Shown: one piece after another, positions 1 through 8,632 of the stretch
Layout of the letters: the number at the start of each line of letters is the position of its first letter
Position numbering within the stretch: position 1 is the first letter of the stretch
Origin: Dactylosporangium sp. AC04546
Lineage (GTDB): Bacteria; Actinomycetota; Actinomycetes; Mycobacteriales; Micromonosporaceae
Length of the DNA stretch: 59,262 nt
Direction of reading: 5' to 3'
Assembly: GCF_022095675.1 (NCBI RefSeq)
Contig: NZ_JAHYSG010000078.1
Span: 1-59,262 of the forward strand
Notes under the pieces: model-generated
Told to the model about the DNA's origin: nothing
What the model saw: only the letters and a program-made list of their open reading frames with translations
The model's database searches: none
Made by a program: the position numbers and the translations under genes

Positions 1-1656
1 GGACTGCGGCGGGGGCGGGGACGGCGGGGCCTTGGGCTTGAAGTCGTCCTCGATCGGGCGCTGGACGGTGTCGGACTTGGGCAGCGGGTCGAACGCCACC
101 CAGCCGACGCCCTTGAACAGGATCTCCGGCCAGGCGAGCGCGTCGCCGCCGCGGACCGCCGGGTCGTCCTTGCGGGTCTGGAAGCCCACGACCACCCGGG
201 TCGGCAGGCCGGCCAGCCGGGCGAGCACCGCGAACGCGGCCGTGAACTGCTCGGACGTGCCCTTCTGGCCGCCGGCCTGTTTGGGGCCGAACAGGAAGTA
301 CTCGACGTTGGGGTAGGCGTGGCCGCTCGGGGCGTCGGCGACCAGCCGGTAGTGCTCCTCCAGCCACTGCTGGATCGCGAACGCCCGCTGGTACGGGTTG
401 GAGACGCCCTCGCCGAGGTGCGACGAGAGCTGGCTGATCGCGTCGGGCACCTTGCCCGGCAGGGCCACCAGGCCGGGAACCTCCTCGGGCGCGGGCACCT
501 CGGCGACGAACAGCGCGTTGTCGTCGGGGCGCGGGTCGCGGCGGGAGGTCACCGTGTACGTCAGGCCCTTGTGCAGCGGCTCGGCATAGGCGATCGTCCC
601 CGTCTCGGCGTCGAACGCCACGCGCACGCCGTCCACCCGCTGCGGGGTGGCGACGCCGGGCAGCAGCCGGCCGTCGAGCTCGTCGATGGTGATCCGCTGG
701 GTCACCTCGGGGCCGGTGCCCTCCGGGCGGCCCAGCACGCGGCCGGCGTTGCGGTACACCGAGTCGATGCGCCAGGTCACGCCGTCGTAGTCGGTGAGGA
801 CGGCGAGGCGGATCAGCGGCTGCGCCGCCGGGGTCACCTCGGCGTCGAAGAGGTGCTGGTCCTTGTTGAGGTTCCAGCCGGAGAGCCGCACGAGCGGGTT
901 CTCGTCGAGGGAGTCGAGCTGGGGCGGCGTGACGTAGTTGCGGGGATCGACCGGGGTCGAGCTGCCCTGCTCGGCGACGGCCGGGCCGAGGAACTGCGAG
1001 AGCACCACGATGATCGCCAGCCCGGCCGCGGCGCCGGCCCCGACGCGCAGCCGGATCGTGCGGCGCTGGCCGGCGGTGAGCTCGTCCGGCTGCGGCTCGC
1101 GGGCGCTGGCGATGAGGCCCAGCGCGGCGAACGCCGCGTAGGCGAGCGGCACCCAGGTCGTGGCCCGCGCGGCGGTGGTGTCCGGGCCGACGAGGTAGAG
1201 CGCGCCGCCGAACAACAGCGTGGGCGGGAGGTAGGAGAGCAGCACCCGGCCGTACCGCACGCCGAGCTCGGTGGCCGCCAGCCCGGCCAGCCACGTGGCG
1301 ATCACCGGCAGCACCACGGTGTCGGGCTGCGGCTCGATCGGGATCAGCGCGGTGAGCAGCCGCGGGATGCTGTTGCGCAGCGCCTCGCGGGCGATGTCGG
1401 GCACGCTGCCCGCCACCTGGCCGGCCGCGGCCGAGACGCGCACGGCGACGAACGTCAGCACCGCCAGCCCGAGCACCGAGGCGGGCGCCGCCGTCCAGGC
1501 CGGCAGCCGCCGCACGCCGGTGCCGATGAGCACCGAGCCGGCGGCCGCGGCGGCCATGAGCACCGGCAGCAGCGTGCCGTTGTAGATCGGGGCGAGCGCG
1601 AACCCGCTGAGCACCAGCATGCCGGCGAGCGCCACCGGGACGAACAGCCGCCTCAC
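1..1656 (-). CDS. Transglutaminase-fold (TgpA/DUF3488-type) membrane protein, C-terminus outside window
   Basis: This is a 552-codon N-terminal part of a gene that runs off the left edge. It starts at GTG 1656-1654, overlapping the DUF58 stop in a GTGA. The first ~210 residues are several hydrophobic segments (DUF3488-like). They are followed by an extracytoplasmic region and a transglutaminase-like domain ending in FDPLP near residue 540. The family normally has a Cys-His-Asp triad. Here the Cys position reads GTSEQF (Ser, about codons 461-466) and the His position reads GDALAWPE (Leu), so the domain looks catalytically dead; only the Asp of FDPLP remains. The neighbours (MoxR ATPase, DUF58 protein) are the usual partners of this family. 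A further C-terminal transmembrane segment would be expected outside the window. The family call is firm; the function of the inactive fold is unknown. Confidence 0.85.
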   Translation of the reverse strand, partial: MRRLFVPVALAGMLVLSGFALAPIYNGTLLPVLMAAAAAGSVLIGTGVRRLPAWTAAPASVLGLAVLTFVAVRVSAAAGQVAGSVPDIAREALRNSIPRLLTALIPIEPQPDTVVLPVIATWLAGLAATELGVRYGRVLLSYLPPTLLFGGALYLVGPDTTAARATTWVPLAYAAFAALGLIASAREPQPDELTAGQRRTIRLRVGAGAAAGLAIIVVLSQFLGPAVAEQGSSTPVDPRNYVTPPQLDSLDENPLVRLSGWNLNKDQHLFDAEVTPAAQPLIRLAVLTDYDGVTWRIDSVYRNAGRVLGRPEGTGPEVTQRITIDELDGRLLPGVATPQRVDGVRVAFDAETGTIAYAEPLHKGLTYTVTSRRDPRPDDNALFVAEVPAPEEVPGLVALPGKVPDAISQLSSHLGEGVSNPYQRAFAIQQWLEEHYRLVADAPSGHAYPNVEYFLFGPKQAGGQKGTSEQFTAAFAVLARLAGLPTRVVVGFQTRKDDPAVRGGDALAWPEILFKGVGWVAFDPLPKSDTVQRPIEDDFKPKAPPSPPPPQS

Positions 1657-2795
1657 CACGTCTGGACCCCGTCCCACGCCGCGGCGAAGTCGGCGCCGTC
1701 GCGGGCCGCGAGCACCGTGATCCGCTCCGGCCCGGGGGCGTCGCCGTCACCGAACACGCCCGCGACCACGGCCGCGTAGGCCCCGCGCAGGGTCGCGACC
1801 CGGCCGAGATCGGCGGCGGTGCCGCTGAGGTACACCAGGGTGTCGCCGGCCTTCCGCGTGCGCAGCTCCGCGACCGCCTCGTCGAGCCCCGCTGCGGGCT
1901 CGTGCAGCGCCGCCTCGGCCAGCACGTCCAGGAAGCCCCGGCTGCCCTTGCCGCCCGCGTGGGCGCCGCCGACCAGGCGCAGCGCCACCGGCAGCTCCTC
2001 GCGGAACGCCGCCATGACGATCGACGCCGCCGCCTCGCACGCCGCCTCGAAGCGGGCCGACTCCCCGGCGCGGTCCACGTCGGGAAAGGCGCCGCGGCGG
2101 TCGTCGAGCAGCACCACGAGCCGCGGCAGGCTGGTGTCGAGGTGCTCGCGGACCATCAGCTCGCCGACCCGCGCGGTGGTGCGCCAGTGGACGTGCCGCA
2201 GCTCGTCGCCGACCACGTACTCCCGCAGCGTGTCGAACGTGATGCTGCCGTGCGGCACCCGGTCGACCCGGCCGTCGAGGGACCGCGACACGCCGGTCGG
2301 CACGGCCGTGAGCCGGTGGACGCGGGGGTAGACCCACACCGTGCTCGTCCCGCCGTACCCCCGCGAGAGGGCCAGCAGCCCGAGCGGGTCGCGGCGCACC
2401 ACGCGGAGCGGGCCGATCGCCACCACACCGCGGCGGGCGGTGGGCACGGGATACGACGCCGTGGTCGTGCCACCGGCCTTGAGCCGCAGCAGTGGTACCG
2501 CCACCGCCGCCGGCCCGCACCGATCGTGCGCGATCAGGGTCGCCCCGCGCAGCCGGCTCGTGTTGCCGACGTGGAGCGTGACGGTGCTCGACTCCCCGCG
2601 CATGACCCGGTCGGGCTCGACCTCACGCTCGACGGTCAGGCGGGGGCGCCACCACACGTAGGTGGCCGCGAACAGCAGCGCCGCCAGGCAGGCGGTGCCG
2701 AGCACGACCAGGTGCGGGTAGCCGAAGACGAGGCCGGTGGCCAGCAGCACGGCCGCGCCGGCGGCGAGCCCGGCGCCGCGGGCGGTGACACGCAT
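1653..2795 (-). CDS. DUF58 domain-containing membrane protein
   Basis: The 380-residue protein has two adjacent N-terminal membrane segments (about residues 8-50), then an extracytoplasmic/Ig-like stretch and a DUF58 domain. The hallmark is visible around residue 195: YVVGDELRHVHWRTTAR followed by LMVREH. DUF58 proteins have a von Willebrand A-like fold and nearly always sit beside a MoxR ATPase, probably as part of an AAA/vWA chaperone-like pair. It lies 10 bp downstream of moxR and overlaps the next gene by 4 nt, so the three genes are almost certainly cotranscribed. Substrate unknown. Confidence 0.9.
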   Translation of the reverse strand: MRVTARGAGLAAGAAVLLATGLVFGYPHLVVLGTACLAALLFAATYVWWRPRLTVEREVEPDRVMRGESSTVTLHVGNTSRLRGATLIAHDRCGPAAVAVPLLRLKAGGTTTASYPVPTARRGVVAIGPLRVVRRDPLGLLALSRGYGGTSTVWVYPRVHRLTAVPTGVSRSLDGRVDRVPHGSITFDTLREYVVGDELRHVHWRTTARVGELMVREHLDTSLPRLVVLLDDRRGAFPDVDRAGESARFEAACEAAASIVMAAFREELPVALRLVGGAHAGGKGSRGFLDVLAEAALHEPAAGLDEAVAELRTRKAGDTLVYLSGTAADLGRVATLRGAYAAVVAGVFGDGDAPGPERITVLAARDGADFAAAWDGVQTW

Positions 2796-2805
2796 CGGGG
2801 ACCGC

Positions 2806-3792
2806 TCAGGCCGCGACGGGGGTCGGGACCGCCACCGCGTCGAGGATCTCGCGCACCACGTCGCCGGGGGCGACGCCGCGGACCTGCGCGTCGGGGGAGA
2901 GCACCAGCCGGTGCGCGAACACCGGCTCGGCCAGCACCTTGAGGTCCTCGGGCACCACGTAGCCGCGGCCGTCGGTGAGCGCGTAGGCGCACGCGGCCCG
3001 GGTCAGCGCGATGACGCCGCGGGGGCTGACCCCGATGCGCACCCGCGGGTGGCTCCGCGTCGCGTTGGCCAGCCGCACCGCGTAGCCATACAGCGGGTCG
3101 GCGACGTGCACGCGGCGGGCGAGGGCCACCAGCTGGGCCACCACCTGCGTGTCGGTGACCGCGGGCAGCGCCTCGGGGGAGCGGGTCACCGCGCCGCGCA
3201 GCACCTCGATCTCGACGGCCTCGCTCGGGTAGCCGACGGCGAGCTTCATGAGGAAGCGGTCGAGCTGGGCCTCGGGCAGCCGGTAGGTGCCGTCCATCTC
3301 GATCGGGTTCTGCGTGGCGACCACCAGGAACGGGCGCGGCACGCCGTGCCGCACGCCGTCGACGGTGACCGTGCGCTCCTCCATGACCTCCAGCAGCGCC
3401 GACTGGGTCTTCGGCGACGCGCGGTTGATCTCGTCGGCGATGACGATGTTGGCGAAGACCGGGCCCGGGTGGAACTCGAACCCGCGGGTCGCCTGGTTGA
3501 AGATCGTCACGCCGGTGACGTCGGACGGCAGCAGGTCGGGCGTGAACTGGATGCGCCGCCACTGCCCCTGCACGCTGGCCGCGATGGCCCGCGCGAGCGT
3601 GGTCTTGCCGACCCCGGGCACGTCCTCGAGCAGGACGTGCCCCTCGGCGAGCAGCGCGGTCATCGTCAGCCGGACCACGAGCGGCTTGCCGAGCACGATC
3701 GACTCGACGTTGCGGGCGAGCCGGCCGACCAGGCCGGCCGCGGCCGCGATCTCCTCGGTGCCGGGCGGGTCAGTGGGCGTTTCGGGGGTCAC
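2806..3792 (-). CDS. MoxR-family AAA+ ATPase
   Basis: The 328-residue protein has an AAA_3 core: Walker A GVGKTT at about 60-65, Walker B IVIADE at about 115-120 followed by NRASPKTQSALLE, and sensor-1 VATQNP. A C-terminal lid domain follows. Length is typical of the MoxR subfamily. MoxR ATPases are proposed to act as chaperones that assemble or activate partner complexes with vWA/DUF58 proteins. It lies 9 bp downstream of the FN3 protein gene and 10 bp upstream of the DUF58 gene, supporting a four-gene operon read leftward. Confidence 0.95.
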   Translation of the reverse strand: MTPETPTDPPGTEEIAAAAGLVGRLARNVESIVLGKPLVVRLTMTALLAEGHVLLEDVPGVGKTTLARAIAASVQGQWRRIQFTPDLLPSDVTGVTIFNQATRGFEFHPGPVFANIVIADEINRASPKTQSALLEVMEERTVTVDGVRHGVPRPFLVVATQNPIEMDGTYRLPEAQLDRFLMKLAVGYPSEAVEIEVLRGAVTRSPEALPAVTDTQVVAQLVALARRVHVADPLYGYAVRLANATRSHPRVRIGVSPRGVIALTRAACAYALTDGRGYVVPEDLKVLAEPVFAHRLVLSPDAQVRGVAPGDVVREILDAVAVPTPVAA

Positions 3793-3801
3793 GGTGCTCC
3801 A

Positions 3802-6390
3802 TCAACATGGCTTCAACGGTCCGGTGCCGTTGGGGAGATTGAACCAGGCGTAGGGGATGTAGTTCTCCCCCTGGAACTGGATCTTGATCCAGACAGTGCT
3901 CTTGCGCCCGCCCCACGGCTCGGCGTTGATGGACGTGCCGGTGTTGACCTGGCAGACCGCGACGTAGCTGTCCGGCGCGTAGACGTCGCCGGCGGACGCG
4001 CCGTTCTGCGAGGGCGTGCGGTACACCCAGATGCCGCCGTTCGGCGCGCCCCGGCCGCAGTAGCTCGTGTCGCCGCAGATGACCGTGCCGCGGTAGGTCG
4101 GCGTGGTGATCGAGCCGGTGCCGCTGGCGGTCATGCCGGCCGCGTTGGTGACCGTCACCGTGTAGCTGTAGGCCGTCGCCGGCCACAGCCCGTTCATCGT
4201 GAGCGACCCCGAGCACGCGCCCTCGATCGCGCCGGCGCCGGCCACGTCGAGCCGGCAGTTGGCCGGCGCCCCGCCGCCGTCGGTCGCGGTGAACCGCACC
4301 GTGATCGAGTTGAGCGCGGCGGTGCTGTTGCCCGCGTCGACGGTCATCTTCGGCTGGGCCAGCGTGTCGGCCGCGCCGGTCGCCACCGCGCCCGGGCCGG
4401 CCTTGTTGACCGCCCGCAGCTGGATCGTGACGTGCTCGGCGTCCTTGAAGCCGGTGAACTCGTGGCTGAGGGCGGTGTCGAGGGTCTGCTTCTGCCCGTT
4501 GACGGTCGCCTCGTAGCCGGTGATCGGCGCGCCGTTGTCCTGCGGCACCCGCCAGGCCGCCACGACCGTGCCGCGCTTGGTCGCGACCGCCTTCACGGTC
4601 AGCCCGCCCGGCGCCGACGGCTTGTTGAACGGCACCACCGACGGGCTCAGCGGCGACTGGGTCGAGCTGGCGCCGATGTCGTTGACCGAGGCGACCCGGA
4701 AGGCGACCTGCGTCCCATACGGCAGCTCGCCCGCCGGCACGGTCAGCGTCGGCTGGCCGGACTCGAACGTCTTGCCCTCGCCCGTCGACACGCTGGTCAC
4801 CACGTAGCGCACGACCTTGCGGCCCTGCCCGTTCGCCGCCGGCCAGGTCACCGTGACCGTGCCGTCGGGGTTGGCGGTGGCGGCGACGCTCAGCGGCGGG
4901 TCGGGGACCTCGGACGTCGGCGTCACCGGGTTGGCCGCCCGCTTGGGGCCGGCGCCCTTCGCGTTGACCGCGTGCACGGTGAACTTGTAGGACTGGCCGT
5001 TGGTGAGGCCGGTGACGTCGAGGGAGCGCACGTTGGCGCCGACCTCGTGGGTCTTGCCGTCGCCCTCCACCACGTACTTCGTGATCGCGTTGCCGTTGGG
5101 CGCCGCCGTGGTCCACGTGACCCGGGCCTGCGCGTTGCCGGCGGTCGCGTTGACCCGCGGCGGGGCGCCGGGCGGGCCGACCGGCGGCTTGGCCGGGGGC
5201 GGCGGCGGTGGTGCCGGCGGTGCCTCGCCGCCGACGACGTCCTTCGCATACTTGTCGACGGTGCGCACGTGGTGCTGCTCGTCCACGACCCGGGCGGTCG
5301 AGCCGCCGGGCGCGTTGATGAACATCCGGTTTTCCCGGACCTCCAGCTCCAGCGGCTTCCCGCCGGCCTCGATCCGGATCGGGTCGAGGGCCTTGCCCTG
5401 CCCGTCGAGCACGTAGACCGTGCCGGTCGAGTCGTCGGCGCAGTAGAACCGGCCCGACCAGGCCACGCAGGGCTGCAGCGCAGGGCTCTCGCCGGGCACC
5501 GCGAAGTCGGCGACCCGGTCGCCGTTCACCACGTAGACGTGGCGGTCGTCGACGACCGTCACCGGCACGTCGCTGCCGACCGTGCGCGGCGGCATCGCGC
5601 CCGGCCCGGCGAGGCGCAGCGGCACCTTGCGGACCGCGTCACCGCGCAGCGTGGTCAGCGTGGTCGCGGTCTTGTCGAGCACGGCGACGCCGGTGTCGAG
5701 GATGGACAGCGCGAGGTCGTGGCTGGGGTCGGCGACGCCGACGGTCTTGACGATGCCCGGGCTGCCGCCGGTGCCGCCGCCCTGGCCGCCCTGGGCGCTC
5801 GCGGACGCGGCCGGCTTGCGGGCCGCCGGCTTCACCGCGACGACCGTGCCCTCCGACGGCACGAGCAGCCAGAGCCGCCCGCCGTCGTCGAAGGCGCCGC
5901 CCGAGATGCCCGGCGGGAAGCTCAGCGTCTCGCCGATGGGCAGCAGCGTCGCCGGGTCGAGCTGGCGGACCAGGCCCTGTACCGCGTCGACGATGAACGC
6001 CACGTCGTCGTGCACCGCGACCGTCACGCCGAGCCCCGGCGTCGACTGGGTCGTCGCGCCGAGCGTCAGGCTGGACAGGTCGAGGACGCTGATCTTGCCC
6101 GTGTTGAGGTCGCGCAGGATCACGAAGCGGTCGCTCTGGCTCACCTGCATCGTGTGGCCCTGAGCATCGGTGATCTTCGTGCGGGTGTCGACCTTGCCCG
6201 TCACGCCGTTGACCCGGGCGACCTCGCCCTTGTCGCCGCTCCACAGCCAGGAGCTGACGTCGAAGCTGGCCACGGCGTTGTTGGCCGCGCCGGTGCCGAA
6301 GAGCGTGAGGCCCAGGACGACGACGAGTCCGACGACGGTGCTCAGCGTCACCAGCCCGCCGCTCTTGCGCGAACGCAGGCTCAGCCTCAT
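3802..6390 (-). CDS. Large exported FN3-repeat protein with propeller-like N-terminal half
   Basis: The 862-residue protein starts with a basic segment and one transmembrane or signal-anchor helix (about residues 14-38). Residues ~40-390 are repeated short beta segments in the style of a beta-propeller sensor or lyase-like domain. A poly-Pro linker (about 395-410) leads to three or four fibronectin type III domains with typical W and Y/FxV core patterns. The C-terminal ~90 residues contain several Cys (CGDTSYCG, VCQV, LKPC) and look like an SH3-like surface domain. It is the first gene of the moxR-DUF58-transglutaminase operon, suggesting that the MoxR pair helps it assemble or acts on it at the envelope. 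Domain assignments are by eye. Confidence 0.8.
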   Translation of the reverse strand: MRLSLRSRKSGGLVTLSTVVGLVVVLGLTLFGTGAANNAVASFDVSSWLWSGDKGEVARVNGVTGKVDTRTKITDAQGHTMQVSQSDRFVILRDLNTGKISVLDLSSLTLGATTQSTPGLGVTVAVHDDVAFIVDAVQGLVRQLDPATLLPIGETLSFPPGISGGAFDDGGRLWLLVPSEGTVVAVKPAARKPAASASAQGGQGGGTGGSPGIVKTVGVADPSHDLALSILDTGVAVLDKTATTLTTLRGDAVRKVPLRLAGPGAMPPRTVGSDVPVTVVDDRHVYVVNGDRVADFAVPGESPALQPCVAWSGRFYCADDSTGTVYVLDGQGKALDPIRIEAGGKPLELEVRENRMFINAPGGSTARVVDEQHHVRTVDKYAKDVVGGEAPPAPPPPPPAKPPVGPPGAPPRVNATAGNAQARVTWTTAAPNGNAITKYVVEGDGKTHEVGANVRSLDVTGLTNGQSYKFTVHAVNAKGAGPKRAANPVTPTSEVPDPPLSVAATANPDGTVTVTWPAANGQGRKVVRYVVTSVSTGEGKTFESGQPTLTVPAGELPYGTQVAFRVASVNDIGASSTQSPLSPSVVPFNKPSAPGGLTVKAVATKRGTVVAAWRVPQDNGAPITGYEATVNGQKQTLDTALSHEFTGFKDAEHVTIQLRAVNKAGPGAVATGAADTLAQPKMTVDAGNSTAALNSITVRFTATDGGGAPANCRLDVAGAGAIEGACSGSLTMNGLWPATAYSYTVTVTNAAGMTASGTGSITTPTYRGTVICGDTSYCGRGAPNGGIWVYRTPSQNGASAGDVYAPDSYVAVCQVNTGTSINAEPWGGRKSTVWIKIQFQGENYIPYAWFNLPNGTGPLKPC

Positions 6391-6488
6391 CTTCGGCCCC
6401 CTCCCCGAAACCGGCGCCCATCATATTCCCGTCGATGCCTTGGCACGCGCGGGGTGTGCGGTGCGTGCATCGCCTGACACGGTGGGTG

Positions 6489-7829
6489 TCAGGTTCTGTT
6501 TGTACACGCCAGGTCTGACAGTTCCACGCTGTCGGTGCTGTAGACCGCGGCGACGGTGAAGCAGTAGTCGAGCTTCGGATTCAGTCCGTTGATCGTGTAC
6601 GTCGTCGATCCGGCCGGCATGACCTGGAGCTGGCGCAGCGCGCCCTGCTGTCCCCCGGCCACGATGAACGGCACGGTGCCGTCGGATGGATCGACCCATG
6701 TCAGTGTGATGGCGGTACGGTCGTCGCGCAGCCTGAGCTGTGCCGGCGCCTTGGGGTTGCCGGCCGGCCCGCTGGCTGAGATCGCCGGCGCGGTCGTGAG
6801 GGTCGCCGCCGGTGCGCCGGACGGCTGGGCGGCCGGATCGCTCGTCTGCGGCCGTGCGATGACGAACGCCACGACGGCCGCCGCGGCCCCGCCGAGCACG
6901 GCGACGAGGGCGATCACGAGCAGTGCGGTGACAGGCGAGCGCCGCCGGGGCGCCTCCTCGAACTCGGCGACCTCGGCCGGCTCCTGCGCCACCCAGGGCG
7001 GCGCCGACGCGGGCGGCCCGGAGGCCGGATACCCGTACGGCGGCCCGGAGGCCGGTGGCCCGGACGCCGGATAACCGGTCACACCGTAGGCCGGCGCCTC
7101 CGCGGACGGCAGAGGCCCGTACGAAGGCGGCGTCGAGACCGGCGGCGGCCCGTAGGCAGGCGGCGTCGAGATCGGCGGAGGTGCGTACGAAGGCGGCGCC
7201 GAGACGATCGGACCCGCCACCGGCACCGGGACCGGCGGCGGCCCGGAGGCCGGCGGCCCCGAAGGCGGCCACAACGGCACCGGATCGTCCCCCGGAGGGT
7301 CGTCGGCCGGCCAGATCTGCGGCCCGGCGGCCGTCGGCGGCGACACCGGATCGAACGACGCCGGCGCCGTGGCGTGCGGCACGTGCACGGGCGGGGCCTG
7401 CTCGGCCAGCCCGAGATACCGCCGGGCCGCCCGGACGCTCGGATGATCGTCGCCGAGCGCCAGCGGCCCCAGCCGGACCAGCTGCCCGTAGCGCCGCTTC
7501 GCCTCGAAGACGTTGCCCAGCTCGTCGGCGATGCGGGCCAGCTCGTAGGCCAGGCCGAGCATGACCTCGTGCCCGTCGCCGAGCCGGTGGTAGCCGGCCG
7601 CGAGGCTCTCCTCCAGCACCCGCCGGGCGTCGGCGAGCTCACCGAGATCGGCGTGGAACTTCGCGAGCAGCCCGGTCGCCGCCAGCACCTCGGGGTCGTC
7701 CGGCCCGGCCTCGGCGCCGGCCCGCTCGACGGCCTCGTCGAGCAGCGCGAACGCGCCCCGGGTGTCGCCCTGTGCCGCGACGGCCCGGGCGCCCTGGACG
7801 GCGCTGGCGAGTCGGCCGGTCGTGGACAC
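6489..7829 (-). CDS. TPR / Pro-rich / single-TM / FN3-like membrane protein (paralogue 1)
   Basis: The 446-residue protein starts at GTG 7829. Residues ~1-145 are helical TPR-like repeats; ~150-290 are a long Pro/Ser/Gly/Tyr linker with repeats such as PASGPPASGPP and YGPPPVSTPP; a transmembrane helix follows (about 303-328); the C-terminal ~90 residues form one FN3-like beta domain ending with a Tyr-Cys ... Cys pair that could form a disulphide. The layout suggests cytoplasmic TPR and external FN3. The gene at 33193-34461 has the same order of parts, so the two are architectural paralogues. It lies 98 bp upstream of the FN3/MoxR operon, on the same strand. Function unknown; a scaffold or cell-wall sensor role is inference. 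Confidence 0.75.
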   Translation of the reverse strand: MSTTGRLASAVQGARAVAAQGDTRGAFALLDEAVERAGAEAGPDDPEVLAATGLLAKFHADLGELADARRVLEESLAAGYHRLGDGHEVMLGLAYELARIADELGNVFEAKRRYGQLVRLGPLALGDDHPSVRAARRYLGLAEQAPPVHVPHATAPASFDPVSPPTAAGPQIWPADDPPGDDPVPLWPPSGPPASGPPPVPVPVAGPIVSAPPSYAPPPISTPPAYGPPPVSTPPSYGPLPSAEAPAYGVTGYPASGPPASGPPYGYPASGPPASAPPWVAQEPAEVAEFEEAPRRRSPVTALLVIALVAVLGGAAAAVVAFVIARPQTSDPAAQPSGAPAATLTTAPAISASGPAGNPKAPAQLRLRDDRTAITLTWVDPSDGTVPFIVAGGQQGALRQLQVMPAGSTTYTINGLNPKLDYCFTVAAVYSTDSVELSDLACTNRT

Positions 7830-7900
7830 GCCGATACTCTGCCCTGTCCCGCACCCCGGGCGCCACCCCGCAAGTTGCCCGCACGATCGATACTTGTCAG

Positions 7901-8632
7901 ATGGCGAACGAACAGCTTGCCCCGCTGCCGGGCGCCCGCGAAGGACGCGATCCCTCCCGGGCCATCAAGCGGGGTCCGAGCCGCGTGCCGCCCGAGGTCG
8001 TCGCGGCCAACCAGCGCGACCGGCTGTTCGACGCGCTCGTCCACACGGTGGCCCAGAAGGGGTACGCCAACGCGACCGTCAGCGACATCTGCCGGGCCGC
8101 CGGCGTGACCCGCCCGGCGTTCTACGCGCTCTTCGCCGGCAAGGACGACGCCCTCATCGCGACCTACCGCCACGGCACCGACCTGCTGCTCAAGCTCATG
8201 GAGGACGCGTACCGGGCCGAGCCCGAGTGGCGCGACGGCGCCCGCTCGGCCCTGCGGGTCATGCTCCAGGTGCTCGCCGAGCTGCCGGCGTTCGCCACGA
8301 TGGCGGTCGTCGAGATCGACGCGGCCGGCCCGCTGGCCCGGGCCGAGCGCGCCCAGCTGCTGCGCCGCTTCGACCGCTTCTTCGCCGACGCGCCCCGCGC
8401 GTCCGACCTGCCGATGCCGGAGGAGCTGGTGGAGACGATCGTGGGCGGCATCTACGCCACGGTCTACCGCTACGTCGCGAGCGGCCGGGTCGACGAGCTG
8501 CCGGGCCTGCTCCCGACGCTGTCGTACTTCACGCTGGTCCCGTTCGTCGGCCGCGAGGAGGCCGCGCTGGAGCTCGACGACGACACCCCGCCGGGCCGGG
8601 CCCGCCCGGAGGCCTGCCCGATCACGCCTTAG
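7901..8632 (+). CDS. TetR/AcrR-family transcriptional regulator
   Basis: The 243-residue protein from ATG 7901 has an N-terminal tail (~35 residues), then a TetR helix-turn-helix at about 38-85 with the signature ATVSDICRAAGVTRPAFYALFAGKDD. The C-terminal ligand domain is helical and not recognisable to a ligand class. An upstream in-frame start exists, but that leader reads as translated spacer and overlaps the divergent TPR gene, so ATG 7901 is preferred. It is divergent from the TPR/FN3 gene across 71 bp and convergent with the AraC gene, with which it shares its stop region (overlap 8629-8632). Confidence 0.9.
   Translation: MANEQLAPLPGAREGRDPSRAIKRGPSRVPPEVVAANQRDRLFDALVHTVAQKGYANATVSDICRAAGVTRPAFYALFAGKDDALIATYRHGTDLLLKLMEDAYRAEPEWRDGARSALRVMLQVLAELPAFATMAVVEIDAAGPLARAERAQLLRRFDRFFADAPRASDLPMPEELVETIVGGIYATVYRYVASGRVDELPGLLPTLSYFTLVPFVGREEAALELDDDTPPGRARPEACPITP

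Noticed and set aside
2737..6477. A 1246-codon open frame on the plus strand, and similar long frames at 319-1779, 10838-13672, 40222-42387 and 46792-49188
   Set aside because: They are Arg/Ala/Gly/Val-rich antisense shadows of well-recognised genes, a known effect of very high GC at third positions.
7772..7900. Longer TetR start
   Set aside because: The added 43 residues overlap the divergent TPR gene start and have no ribosome-binding site; ATG 7901 precedes the conserved domain properly.
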